Part shown: piece by piece, positions 33,870-42,155 of the stretch
How positions within the stretch are numbered: position 1 is the stretch's first letter
Layout: every line of letters starts with the position of its first letter
DNA from: Parabacteroides sp.
Lineage (GTDB): Bacteria; Bacteroidota; Bacteroidia; Bacteroidales; Tannerellaceae
Assembly: GCA_022775005.1 (NCBI GenBank)
Contig: JALFJR010000066.1
Location: 16,351 to 80,350 of the forward strand
Direction: 5' to 3'
DNA: 64,000 nt
Notes under the pieces: model-generated
What the model was told of the DNA's origin: nothing
Database searches by the model: none
What the model saw: only the letters and a program-made list of their open reading frames with translations
Position numbers and translations under genes: made by a program

Positions 33870-34864
33870 AGATGAAAAAGAATATCGCTATCGTAGCTGG
33901 AGGATACTCTTCGGAGTATGTCGTCTCTTTAAGGAGTGCACAAGGAATACACTCCTTCATCAACAAGGAGCGGTATAATCTCTATATCGTATTGGTTACC
34001 CATGAGGAATGGAAAGTGCAACTTCCAGATGAAAGCTGGACACCCATTGACAAGAATGATTTCAGTTTCACGGAAGGAGGAGAAAAGAAACATTTCGACT
34101 TTTGTTACATCACGATTCATGGCACACCCGGAGAGGACGGACGTCTTCAAGGCTATTTCGATATGATCGGGATGCCCTACTCCTCATGCAGCATGATGGT
34201 TAGCGCATTGACATTCAATAAATACATCTGCAATCAATATTTACGTCATTTTGGTGTCCATGTCGCCGACTCTATTCACCTGTTCCAGGGAGATCAAATC
34301 ACTGACGAGGAGGTAATCGCTCGCTTAGGGCTACCGATTTTCGTAAAACCCAACGATGGAGGAAGCAGCTTTGGCGTTACAAAGGTAAAGATAAAAGAAG
34401 CTATCCAACCCGCCATCGAGAAAGCATTTAGCGAAGGTAGAGAGGTCGTATTGGAACGCTTCATTGCCGGCACCGAGGTAACATGCGGATGCTATAAAAC
34501 GACCCATAAAGAGGTTGTTTTTCCTCTGACTGAAGTGGTCACGTCCAATGAGTTTTTCGACTACGACGCAAAATATAATGGTCAGGTGGACGAGATCACC
34601 CCGGCCCGTCTCTCAGAAGAGCTGACAAAGAAAATCCAACAGGAAACGTCGAGAATTTATGATATATTAGGGGCTAAAGGCATTATACGCATTGATTACA
34701 TCATTACGGCAGAAGGAACACCCATGCTGTTGGAAATCAATACGACCCCAGGTATGACCGCAACCAGCTTCATTCCTCAGCAAGTCAGAGCTGCAGGATT
34801 AGCGATTGAGGAAGTCATGACTGATATCATCGAAGACGAACTTAACAACAAGAAAACTAAATGA
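33866..34864 (+). CDS. ddl: D-alanine--D-alanine ligase
   Basis: A 332-aa ATP-grasp ligase that makes D-Ala-D-Ala for peptidoglycan. Family signatures: IAIVAGGYSSEYVVSLRSA at the N-terminus, HGTPGEDGRLQGYFDMIGMPY, VKPNDGGSSFGVTKVK, and the C-terminal metal site EINTTPGMTATSFIPQQ. Full length. It begins inside the rluD stop (ATGA); ATG 33872 is an equally good start. Co-transcribed with the PASTA and pseudouridine synthase genes. Confidence 0.95.
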   Translation: MKMKKNIAIVAGGYSSEYVVSLRSAQGIHSFINKERYNLYIVLVTHEEWKVQLPDESWTPIDKNDFSFTEGGEKKHFDFCYITIHGTPGEDGRLQGYFDMIGMPYSSCSMMVSALTFNKYICNQYLRHFGVHVADSIHLFQGDQITDEEVIARLGLPIFVKPNDGGSSFGVTKVKIKEAIQPAIEKAFSEGREVVLERFIAGTEVTCGCYKTTHKEVVFPLTEVVTSNEFFDYDAKYNGQVDEITPARLSEELTKKIQQETSRIYDILGAKGIIRIDYIITAEGTPMLLEINTTPGMTATSFIPQQVRAAGLAIEEVMTDIIEDELNNKKTK

Positions 34865-34870
34865 TAAGAT

Positions 34871-36034
34871 ATGGATACAGCAACCATTTCCCCTAATTTC
34901 GACGACATTCGTCCGTTAAACAACGACGAAGTTAAGGATGCGATCGAGAGTTTGATTGCTAACAAGGACTTTGAGCGCGCTTTGCGTTACATTAAGCCGC
35001 AGTTGGATTGGGCGGAATTCTCGGCAGCCATGCGAGCCTGTAAGACGAAAGAGGAGTTCAAATCAACATTAGCCTACGATGCAGTAATGACCGTAGCGAA
35101 AGCAACAACTTTTTCGTTGACCATCTCCGGACGCAGCCGCTTACCTAAGGACAAGGCGGCCTGCACCTTTATCTCCAACCACCGTGACATCGCACTGGAT
35201 GCCTCATTCTTAAATGTCATGCTTTATGATGTGGGTTACGGTATGACACAGGTAGCGATAGGCGATAACCTGCTGATTCGCTCATGGATTGAGACCGTAG
35301 TACGCCTCAACAACAGCTTCATCGTGAAGCGAAACATCCCCGTTCGTCAGATCTTAGAGGCCAGCCAACGGCTTTCGGCCTATATCCATCATACGATTCG
35401 CGATACAAAAGAGTCTGTTTGGATCGCTCAGCGAGAGGGACGTGCGAAAGACAGCAACGATCGCACACAAAGTAGTGTCTTGAAAATGTTAGCCATCGGA
35501 GGTAGTCATGAAAATCTGATTGAAAACCTCATGGAGTTGAACATTGTTCCGGTTGCCATCTCTTATGAGTATGATCCATGCGACTATCTGAAAGCAAAGG
35601 AGTTCCAGCAGAAACGAGATAACCCTGATTTTGTGAAATCGCAAAGGGATGATCTCCTAAGCATGGAAACGGGTATCCTGTGCAACAAGGGGCGCGTACA
35701 CTTTACGCTCACGCAACCTATCAACGAATTACTGGCGCAGGTTGACCGTAGCTTAGACAAGAATGGATTGGTCACTGCCGCAGCAAACATTATTGATCGG
35801 GAAATTTATAAGAATTATCGTTTTTATCCTTGTAACTATGTTGCATATGATCTGCTGATGGGAACTCGCCGTTTCCAAGATCATTACGGTGTAACGGATA
35901 AAAAACATTTTGAGGAGTATCTGCAAGGCCAGATCGAGAAAGTAGATCTTGAGAACAAGGACGAGACGTTCATCCGGACAAAGATCCTGGAGATGTATGC
36001 CAATCCACTCAAGAATCACCTCACTACACTGTAA
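34871..36034 (+). CDS. PlsC-like phospholipid/glycerol acyltransferase
   Basis: A 387-aa acyltransferase. The catalytic NHxxxxD motif is present as FISNHRDIALDASF, followed by block II (VRLNNSFIVKRNIP) and block III (WIAQREGRAKDSND). It is longer than PlsC and without clear membrane segments, so it may act on the membrane surface on glycerophospholipid or lipid A-type substrates. It starts 6 bp after ddl and closes the operon. The specific acyl acceptor cannot be read from the sequence. Confidence 0.85.
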   Translation: MDTATISPNFDDIRPLNNDEVKDAIESLIANKDFERALRYIKPQLDWAEFSAAMRACKTKEEFKSTLAYDAVMTVAKATTFSLTISGRSRLPKDKAACTFISNHRDIALDASFLNVMLYDVGYGMTQVAIGDNLLIRSWIETVVRLNNSFIVKRNIPVRQILEASQRLSAYIHHTIRDTKESVWIAQREGRAKDSNDRTQSSVLKMLAIGGSHENLIENLMELNIVPVAISYEYDPCDYLKAKEFQQKRDNPDFVKSQRDDLLSMETGILCNKGRVHFTLTQPINELLAQVDRSLDKNGLVTAAANIIDREIYKNYRFYPCNYVAYDLLMGTRRFQDHYGVTDKKHFEEYLQGQIEKVDLENKDETFIRTKILEMYANPLKNHLTTL

Positions 36035-36103
36035 ACAGGGAAAAAAAGATTTTCATGCCCGACGTTTCTATCCACAAAGAGACGCCGGACTTTTTAGTGC
36101 TAT

Positions 36104-36141
36104 AAAAAAAGGCAGGCGAGAATATCACTACTCAGCCTGCC
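36104..36141 (-). terminator. Terminator of asd
   Basis: A perfect 7-bp stem, GGCAGGC (36111-36117) with GCCTGCC (36135-36141), is followed on the - strand by TTTTTTT (36110-36104). It lies between the convergent acyltransferase and asd genes. Confidence 0.8.
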
Positions 36142-36178
36142 CAACAACTTAATATAAAAAAGGGGAAATATAAAGTGC

Positions 36179-37189
36179 TTATTTAATGTTGCCCACCTTT
36201 AACAGATACTCGGCGATCTGCACGGCATTCAGGGCCGCACCCTTCTTGATCTGATCGCTGACTGTCCAGAAGGTCAAGCCATTCGGATTGCTTAAATCCT
36301 TACGGATACGACCCACATACACAGGATCGTGATCGGCTACGAACAACGGCATCGGATAAACCTTGTTTGCGGGATCATCCTGCAACACAACTCCCTCCTC
36401 CTTGGCAAACGCCTCACGAGCCTCCTCTACGCTGATCGGACGCTCTGTCTCAACCCAGGTAGATTCGCTATGCGCACGCATAACCGGCACACGAACACAC
36501 ATCGCACTTACCTCGATGTCAGAGTGCATGATTTTACGGGTCTCGTTATACATCTTCATCTCCTCTTTGGTATAACCATTATCCTGGAATACATCAACAT
36601 GAGGGATTACGTTGTATGCCAATTGGAATGCGAACTTCTCTACGGTAGGTTGCTCACCCTTCAAGAGTTGCTCATATTGTTTCACCAACTCAGCCATTGC
36701 GGTTGCTCCCGCACCACTGGCCGCTTGATAAGTTGATACGTGTACACGCTTAATATGTGACAATTTCTCAATAGCATTCAAAGCAACAACCATCTGGATG
36801 GTTGTACAGTTTGGATTAGCGATCACACCACGCGGACGATTGAGCGCATCCTCCGGATTCACCTCGGGAACCACCAAAGGTACATCTGCATCCATGCGGA
36901 AAGCACTGGAGTTGTCAATCATCACTGTGCCATGCTTTGTAATCGTCTTCTCAAATTCCTTGGATGTACCAGCCCCAGCTGAAACAAAAGCGACATCAAT
37001 ACCCTTGAAATCATCGTTGTGCTTTAATTCTTTGACGGTATATTGCTTATCACGAAACGTATATACACGTCCGGCACTACGAGATGAGCCAAAAAGTACC
37101 AGCTCATCGATGGGGAAATTCCGCTGGTCGAGTACACGCAGGAACTCCTGTCCTACGGCTCCACTTACACCAACAATTGCTACATTCAT
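36179..37189 (-). CDS. asd: Aspartate-semialdehyde dehydrogenase
   Basis: A 336-aa NADPH-dependent enzyme of the Lys/Thr/Met and diaminopimelate pathways, giving aspartate semialdehyde from aspartyl phosphate. [20 protein letters not shown] is the NADP-binding start. [16 protein letters not shown] contains the catalytic Cys. [13 protein letters not shown] and the [12 protein letters not shown] segment are also conserved. I start at ATG 37189 rather than the GTG three codons upstream. The terminator at 36104 follows. Confidence 0.95.
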   Translation of the reverse strand: MNVAIVGVSGAVGQEFLRVLDQRNFPIDELVLFGSSRSAGRVYTFRDKQYTVKELKHNDDFKGIDVAFVSAGAGTSKEFEKTITKHGTVMIDNSSAFRMDADVPLVVPEVNPEDALNRPRGVIANPNCTTIQMVVALNAIEKLSHIKRVHVSTYQAASGAGATAMAELVKQYEQLLKGEQPTVEKFAFQLAYNVIPHVDVFQDNGYTKEEMKMYNETRKIMHSDIEVSAMCVRVPVMRAHSESTWVETERPISVEEAREAFAKEEGVVLQDDPANKVYPMPLFVADHDPVYVGRIRKDLSNPNGLTFWTVSDQIKKGAALNAVQIAEYLLKVGNIK

Positions 37190-37227
37190 TTTGAGCACTG
37201 ATTTAATATGATTTAAAAATTTAGTTA

Positions 37228-37235
37228 TAACTTTG
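37228..37235 (+). promoter_or_regulatory. -7 box (TAACTTTG) toward the lamin-tail gene
   Basis: An exact TAnnTTTG match on the + strand, about 100 bp before 37335. It sits in the asd/LTD divergent spacer. Confidence 0.35.
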
Positions 37236-37304
37236 CTGCCGCTATGGGTTACTGATTTCAGTCGATTAGCCGCCCTTTTGTGACAGTTGTTTGTTAATCG
37301 GGTG

Positions 37305-37312
37305 CAAATATA
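37305..37312 (-). promoter_or_regulatory. -7 box (TATATTTG) toward asd
   Basis: An exact TAnnTTTG match on the - strand, about 115 bp before the asd ATG. With the opposing box at 37228 it suggests overlapping divergent promoters. Confidence 0.35.
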
Positions 37313-37334
37313 GATAATTTATTACTAAAACACA

Positions 37335-39323
37335 ATGACTATGAAACAATTATTCCTATTTCTGTGTTTACACATCTTTACATGCTTATACGCACAGTCT
37401 CAGTCTGACATTATTATTAACGAGGTAATGGCCAATCCCAAGGGATTGATTTTGCTTCCAGAAACCGAATATATCGAATTGCACAACACCACAAAACAGG
37501 CCATTTCATTAACCGGCTGGTGGCTTGTCTATGGTCAAACCCAAGTGAAACTAAGCGAATTGGCTCTTCCTGCAGAAGGCTATGTCGTTCTCTTCCGATC
37601 AAACAGAACGATTCAAGTGGAAACAAACGGATTGCAAATGCCTTTGGAGAAATTTCCATATCAATTAAATAATGACGGCAAATTACTGCAGCTGTATGAT
37701 GCTGATTGGGCATTACACGATGAGGTCTATTACCCCAAAGCACTGGCAGCAGTCTCTTGGGAACGTTGCGGAAATGAATGGATCAGCTGCACCGATGAAC
37801 GGGGAGGGACCCCAGGAGGAATCAACAGTTGTGGAACATCCGGCAACGAAACACCTGAGGAGCCCTTAGAACCGGAAGAGCCTACGACACCCGAGCTCCC
37901 GGAAACGCCGATCACCCCGGAAGAGCCCGAGAATGAACCTACGCCAACCTATACAGCAGGTTGTATCTGGATCAACGAGGTCATGGCCGATCCGAATGGA
38001 TTGGTGGCATTGCCTCAAACCGAGTATGTGGAACTGTATAACCGAAGCGATCAGCGCATCAATCTGGAAAACTGGCAATTTATATATGGTGATAAACCGA
38101 CCCTCTTGACTGACTATGAGCTACCCGCTCAAGGATACGTAGTGCTCTATCGTTCCGGCAGAGAGATAAAGGTAGATGCGCAAGGAGGAGCATTGCCATT
38201 AGCGAAATTCCCCTCTGCCTTGCTCAATACGGGGAAAGAGCTCTCGTTGATAGATCCCATAGGACAGGTAATAGATCAGATTACGTATGAAAAGGCCAAG
38301 GCTGGTATCGCTTGGGAACGATCTACAACGGGTTTTTACCTCTCTACCGATCCTCGAGGTGGAACACCTGGAGAAGCTAATTCTGCCCAAACAACCACCT
38401 CTCCAGACGAGCCGACTGAACCGGAAACACCCAATGAGCCAGAAACGCCAGACAAACCCGAAACTTCGACCGACCCAGAAACACCAAACAATGTATCACT
38501 GGTGCAACCTGGTGAAATCATATTGAATGAGTTGCTACCAGCACCTTATTCAGACGGTAGCGAATATATTGAGCTTTACAACCGTTCACAACAAACGCTA
38601 TTTCTTACAGGACTTGCCTTGGCAACTCGCAAGACGGACGGAAGTTTAAGCACGCTCTACCCGCTATCTTCCATAACAACACCCTTAGAACCTGGTGGAT
38701 ATGCACTGCTGAGCAAACTGTTGAGTGGCGTGGAAGCCTTCTATCTCATCTCCTCACCCCAAGCGCTGCATGAGGTGAAGCTACCGGTATTGGCAAACAA
38801 CGGATCGACAGTCGTCCTGCTCCGCTTGGCCGATCGCACAGTCATTGATGAGGTCAGCTATTCCCCGAAATGGCACGACAGCGCTATCAAGGATTCGAAG
38901 GGGGTAGCATTAGAACGTATAGATCCAGATAAACCAACCCAAGATGCGACCAACTGGCACTCCGCTGCCGAATCAGCTGGCTACGGCACACCGGGGTACC
39001 GGAACTCGCAACAACTCCTGCCATCCAGCACACAAAATGGCTTTGAACGTCCCTATTGGTCGGAAAGTGAACGCAGCTATATATTGCGTTATCAGTTGGC
39101 TGATGCCGGCTATCATTGTCGCATTTGGGTATTCGATACGATGGGAAGACGCATCGCCGAGATCGCCAATCTCACCATCTTAGGCACAGAAGGCCTATTG
39201 CGTTGGGATGGTTTGGGACACGATGGCAGTCGCCCCAAACCGGGCATCTACATCTTTTACGCGGAGCTATTCCTGCCCAATGGCACGACACATACCCAAC
39301 GGGAGGTTTTCTTAATCCACTAA
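37335..39323 (+). CDS. Secreted triple lamin-tail-domain (LTD) protein
   Basis: 662 aa. A signal peptide (MKQLFLFLCLHIFTCLYAQS) is followed by three lamin-tail domains marked by IINEVMANPKG, WINEVMADPNG and ILNELLPAPYSDG, each with a YIELYNRS-type strand. Pro/Glu/Thr-rich linkers join them (EEPLEPEEPTTPE and PTEPETPNEPETPDKPE). The C-terminus (LLRWDGLGHDGSRPKPGIYIF) looks like the FlgD/type IX gliding-associated end domain. Such proteins are displayed on the Bacteroidetes surface, and LTDs may bind DNA, polysaccharide or calcium. The first and second LTDs are strikingly alike (PQTEYVELYN / PETEYIELHN), indicating internal duplication. ATG 37341 is an alternative start. Confidence 0.85.
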   Translation: MTMKQLFLFLCLHIFTCLYAQSQSDIIINEVMANPKGLILLPETEYIELHNTTKQAISLTGWWLVYGQTQVKLSELALPAEGYVVLFRSNRTIQVETNGLQMPLEKFPYQLNNDGKLLQLYDADWALHDEVYYPKALAAVSWERCGNEWISCTDERGGTPGGINSCGTSGNETPEEPLEPEEPTTPELPETPITPEEPENEPTPTYTAGCIWINEVMADPNGLVALPQTEYVELYNRSDQRINLENWQFIYGDKPTLLTDYELPAQGYVVLYRSGREIKVDAQGGALPLAKFPSALLNTGKELSLIDPIGQVIDQITYEKAKAGIAWERSTTGFYLSTDPRGGTPGEANSAQTTTSPDEPTEPETPNEPETPDKPETSTDPETPNNVSLVQPGEIILNELLPAPYSDGSEYIELYNRSQQTLFLTGLALATRKTDGSLSTLYPLSSITTPLEPGGYALLSKLLSGVEAFYLISSPQALHEVKLPVLANNGSTVVLLRLADRTVIDEVSYSPKWHDSAIKDSKGVALERIDPDKPTQDATNWHSAAESAGYGTPGYRNSQQLLPSSTQNGFERPYWSESERSYILRYQLADAGYHCRIWVFDTMGRRIAEIANLTILGTEGLLRWDGLGHDGSRPKPGIYIFYAELFLPNGTTHTQREVFLIH

Positions 39324-39328
39324 TCAAA

Positions 39329-40456
39329 CTACTGATAAACTGCTTGGTACCAATCTAATTGTTGGTACCAGCTGTTTAAATCCGCCAACTCCGCTTGTGG
39401 AACGTAGATAGACAGGCCACTAAAGCGGTTGATAGGCAAGTAGGTGCCAAAAGCGTAGGCATAAGCGCTCTTGGGTGTAGTCGCTTTATAGATGACTGCC
39501 CGCTCCAAGCAAGACTGAAACTCCGCATATTGTGCGTCGGTAGCCAGCTGGCGCACATAATCCGCACAATCATACAGCGCATGGACATTACCCGTCAGAT
39601 ACTCCATGATCTGCAACTCCTGTACAGGAACAGCGAAAAGTTCCTCCTCACGCTTCCCTTGGAAAATCGCTCGGCAAGCGGTCGCTAAATCACCTAATTC
39701 CGCCGTTTTGGTAACGGAAATCGTGCCGTAGGAGGATTGATAATAGGTATAGAACTGCTTCGCCATATCCACTACGTTAGCCTCAGGCATAAACATATCT
39801 TGCATAAAGAACTGATAGGGGAATCCATCGGCCAATACCTCCGTGGGAGAAGCGATTAGGTAATCTATGCAATGCCGTAGGGCGTAAGCCACCTCCAAAG
39901 AGGCCATGTAGCAAGCATCAAACAGGAGGAAATCGAAATGATAGTCGGACAAAGCCGCAGTCAAGTCATCTACACGCATGGCATGATTCCCGGTATCGGT
40001 GCCAAATGAGCGTAAGTAATTCTTATAATCAAAAGGTAGCCATGCAGTGCCATGGCTCCAGAGCACCAAGCCATACTGATCGGAAGGGTAGGCTTCGGTC
40101 ACTTGTCGCAGCACTTGACGCAATCGCTCTGCCGTAGCGGAAGCATGATCGATCACATATTCCTCGATCACCTCTCGACGTACGCTGTCTCCCTCCTGCA
40201 CCAAGCGAAGCAACTGCGGGGATTGTCCCTTTCTATCTGCATATATCAATAGATTACCATCGCACATGTCCATACCCGGCAATCCCTCCTCCATGGCTGC
40301 GATGTCTCCCTCTACACTGCTGCTGAGGTTATTGTCAGCAGCGAAATAGACCAGCACCGTACGCCCAGCCACAGGAGTCACCTGTGGCTCCTCCTTCTCG
40401 CAAGCGCAAAGCAACAAGAGAACAATCACCCAAAACCAATGTCCTACACCTTTCAT
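39329..40456 (-). CDS. Clostripain-like (C11) cysteine peptidase lipoprotein
   Basis: A 375-aa lipoprotein. The signal ends in the lipobox LLLLCAC. The C11 catalytic pair is visible: His in YGLVLWSHGTAW and Cys in FLLFDACYMASLEVAY. TVLVYFAADNNLSSS is the typical opening strand. C11 peptidases are caspase-like and cut after basic residues; in the gut Bacteroidales some activate by self-cleavage. Start at ATG 40456 (the codon before is GTG). It is 10 bp downstream of the GH10-like gene and probably co-transcribed with it. Confidence 0.85.
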   Translation of the reverse strand: MKGVGHWFWVIVLLLLCACEKEEPQVTPVAGRTVLVYFAADNNLSSSVEGDIAAMEEGLPGMDMCDGNLLIYADRKGQSPQLLRLVQEGDSVRREVIEEYVIDHASATAERLRQVLRQVTEAYPSDQYGLVLWSHGTAWLPFDYKNYLRSFGTDTGNHAMRVDDLTAALSDYHFDFLLFDACYMASLEVAYALRHCIDYLIASPTEVLADGFPYQFFMQDMFMPEANVVDMAKQFYTYYQSSYGTISVTKTAELGDLATACRAIFQGKREEELFAVPVQELQIMEYLTGNVHALYDCADYVRQLATDAQYAEFQSCLERAVIYKATTPKSAYAYAFGTYLPINRFSGLSIYVPQAELADLNSWYQQLDWYQAVYQ

Positions 40457-40466
40457 CACCTATTCC

Positions 40467-41996
40467 TTAAAGTTTCACCTTCTTTGCTTTACCTTCGCTC
40501 TCATTGTGAAAGCGATCCACCGCCGTCACCACATAGCGATACTTCACCTGCCCATGATCATAGGGCAAGCTATACCAGGTGTTGCGTGTGATTGAGACAA
40601 TCTTTGCCGGATTGCTCAAGTCAACGGGCTCATCCATACGGAAACGGTAAATCACGAAATAGTTGGCCAATTCCGGATTCGTAGGACTCTGTTTGGCTTT
40701 CCAATGGAGCAGGAAACCATCCGCTGTCCACTCGGTCTTCAGCCCCTTCACCTTCTCAGGTGCCCGATCATGTTGATGGGTATAAGCCGGGATCAAGGCC
40801 GGATAGCGGTGATAGTGTTGTTTCAAGCTATCCGCTACACCCTTATTGTTCCAAAGAATCTCGTTTGCCGGCCAAAAACAGTTACCTAACACATGAGGCA
40901 GAGCCCGCTCATACCGCATCTTGCGGGTCAGTTGATCCGCTTTCATCGTGCGATCCACATCCTGCCCAATATACAAATGGCCGCCGTTGGCATTTTTATC
41001 CCACCATTTAATTAAAGTAATGTAATCCGCTGCCGAATGGCCAATCTCCCAATAGATCTGCGGAATGTTATAATCGATCCAACCCTGTTTGACCCAATAC
41101 AGCACATCGGCATAGAGATCATCATAATTCTGCAAGCCGTTGGTATCGCTGCCTGATCCATCCGGTGTACTCTTCTTGTTACGATAGATACCAAACGGAC
41201 TGATACCAAAACGCACCCAAGGCTTGGTGAGCAAAATCGTCCGACGCAACTCACTGATCAACGTGTTCACATTCTGACGACGCCAGTTACCTTTGGTTGC
41301 CTCCGTATATCCCTTCGGCACACCATACTTGCGGAAGCTATTCTCATCGGGGAAGGGGGCTCCAGCTGCTGGATAGGGATAGAAATAGTCGTCCATGTGG
41401 ATCGCATCCACATCGTAACGGGAGACAATATCTTTGACCACCCGACAAATGAACTGACGACACTCCGGTAATCCGGGATCGAACAGGATCTGCTTGTTAT
41501 AGGTCACGAACCATTCCGGATGACGATGGTAGATATGCGTAGCTGCAAAACGGGTATTGCCTGCCGTGCTCGCCCGATAGGGATTCAGCCAAGCATGAAA
41601 CTCCATGTTCCGCTTGTGACACTCCTCGATCAGGAAAGCCATCGGATCAAAATTGCCCTCGGGAGCCAATCCCTGCTCACCCGTGAAGAAACGGCTCCAC
41701 GGCTCAATATCTGATTTATAGAAAGCATCGGCCTCCGGACGCACCTGAAAGATAATGGCATTAATGCCACACGCCTGTAAGGTATTCAGTTTACGAATGA
41801 AATCTTTCCTCATCTGTGCCGGTGTCATGGATTTATACTCCCCTTGGAAAGCGGTCTGTATCCAGGCTCCGCGGAACTCCCTCTTGGCCTCCTTGCCCTG
41901 CTGCGCTACGGGTTGAGACTGCCTGCGTAAAGTCGAACAGGAGGTGATTGTCAAACAAAAAATCGCTATGAGTAAGCGATATAAGGTTGATTGCAT
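40467..41996 (-). CDS. GH10-like (DUF187/GHL10) glycoside hydrolase lipoprotein
   Basis: A 509-aa exported protein with a lipobox (TITSCS). FRGAWIQTAFQGEY opens the GHL10 family barrel. AIIFQVRPEADAFYKSDIEPWS, HAWLNPYRAS, DAIHMDDYFYPYP and VRFGISPFGIYRNK are its conserved blocks, with the acidic MDDYF near the active centre. The C-terminal about 100 residues form a fibronectin-like domain. Members are thought to act on peptidoglycan or other cell-wall glycans, though activity is shown for few. Followed by a C11 peptidase gene after 10 bp. Confidence 0.87.
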   Translation of the reverse strand: MQSTLYRLLIAIFCLTITSCSTLRRQSQPVAQQGKEAKREFRGAWIQTAFQGEYKSMTPAQMRKDFIRKLNTLQACGINAIIFQVRPEADAFYKSDIEPWSRFFTGEQGLAPEGNFDPMAFLIEECHKRNMEFHAWLNPYRASTAGNTRFAATHIYHRHPEWFVTYNKQILFDPGLPECRQFICRVVKDIVSRYDVDAIHMDDYFYPYPAAGAPFPDENSFRKYGVPKGYTEATKGNWRRQNVNTLISELRRTILLTKPWVRFGISPFGIYRNKKSTPDGSGSDTNGLQNYDDLYADVLYWVKQGWIDYNIPQIYWEIGHSAADYITLIKWWDKNANGGHLYIGQDVDRTMKADQLTRKMRYERALPHVLGNCFWPANEILWNNKGVADSLKQHYHRYPALIPAYTHQHDRAPEKVKGLKTEWTADGFLLHWKAKQSPTNPELANYFVIYRFRMDEPVDLSNPAKIVSITRNTWYSLPYDHGQVKYRYVVTAVDRFHNESEGKAKKVKL

Positions 41997-42095
41997 AGTG
42001 ATATATTCTTGTTATTTCGATTAAATTTCCAACAAAAGTAGCGCATTCTGCTAAATAACGAAATAATTAGGCTACGTTTTATGGCGGTTAATGGC

Positions 42096-42103
42096 TATCT
42101 TTG
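42096..42103 (+). promoter_or_regulatory. uvrA -7 box (TATCTTTG)
   Basis: An exact TAnnTTTG match 53 bp before ATG 42156. A start at 42081 would put the promoter inside the gene, so 42156 is the better start. Confidence 0.55.
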
Positions 42104-42155
42104 CTGCCCAAGCAGCGATGACAGGCTGCAGGTACGAAAAAAAGCAACAGATAGC

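Noticed and set aside
42081..42155. N-terminal extension of uvrA from ATG 42081
   Set aside because: The extension has no UvrA similarity and contains the probable -7 box at 42096-42103.
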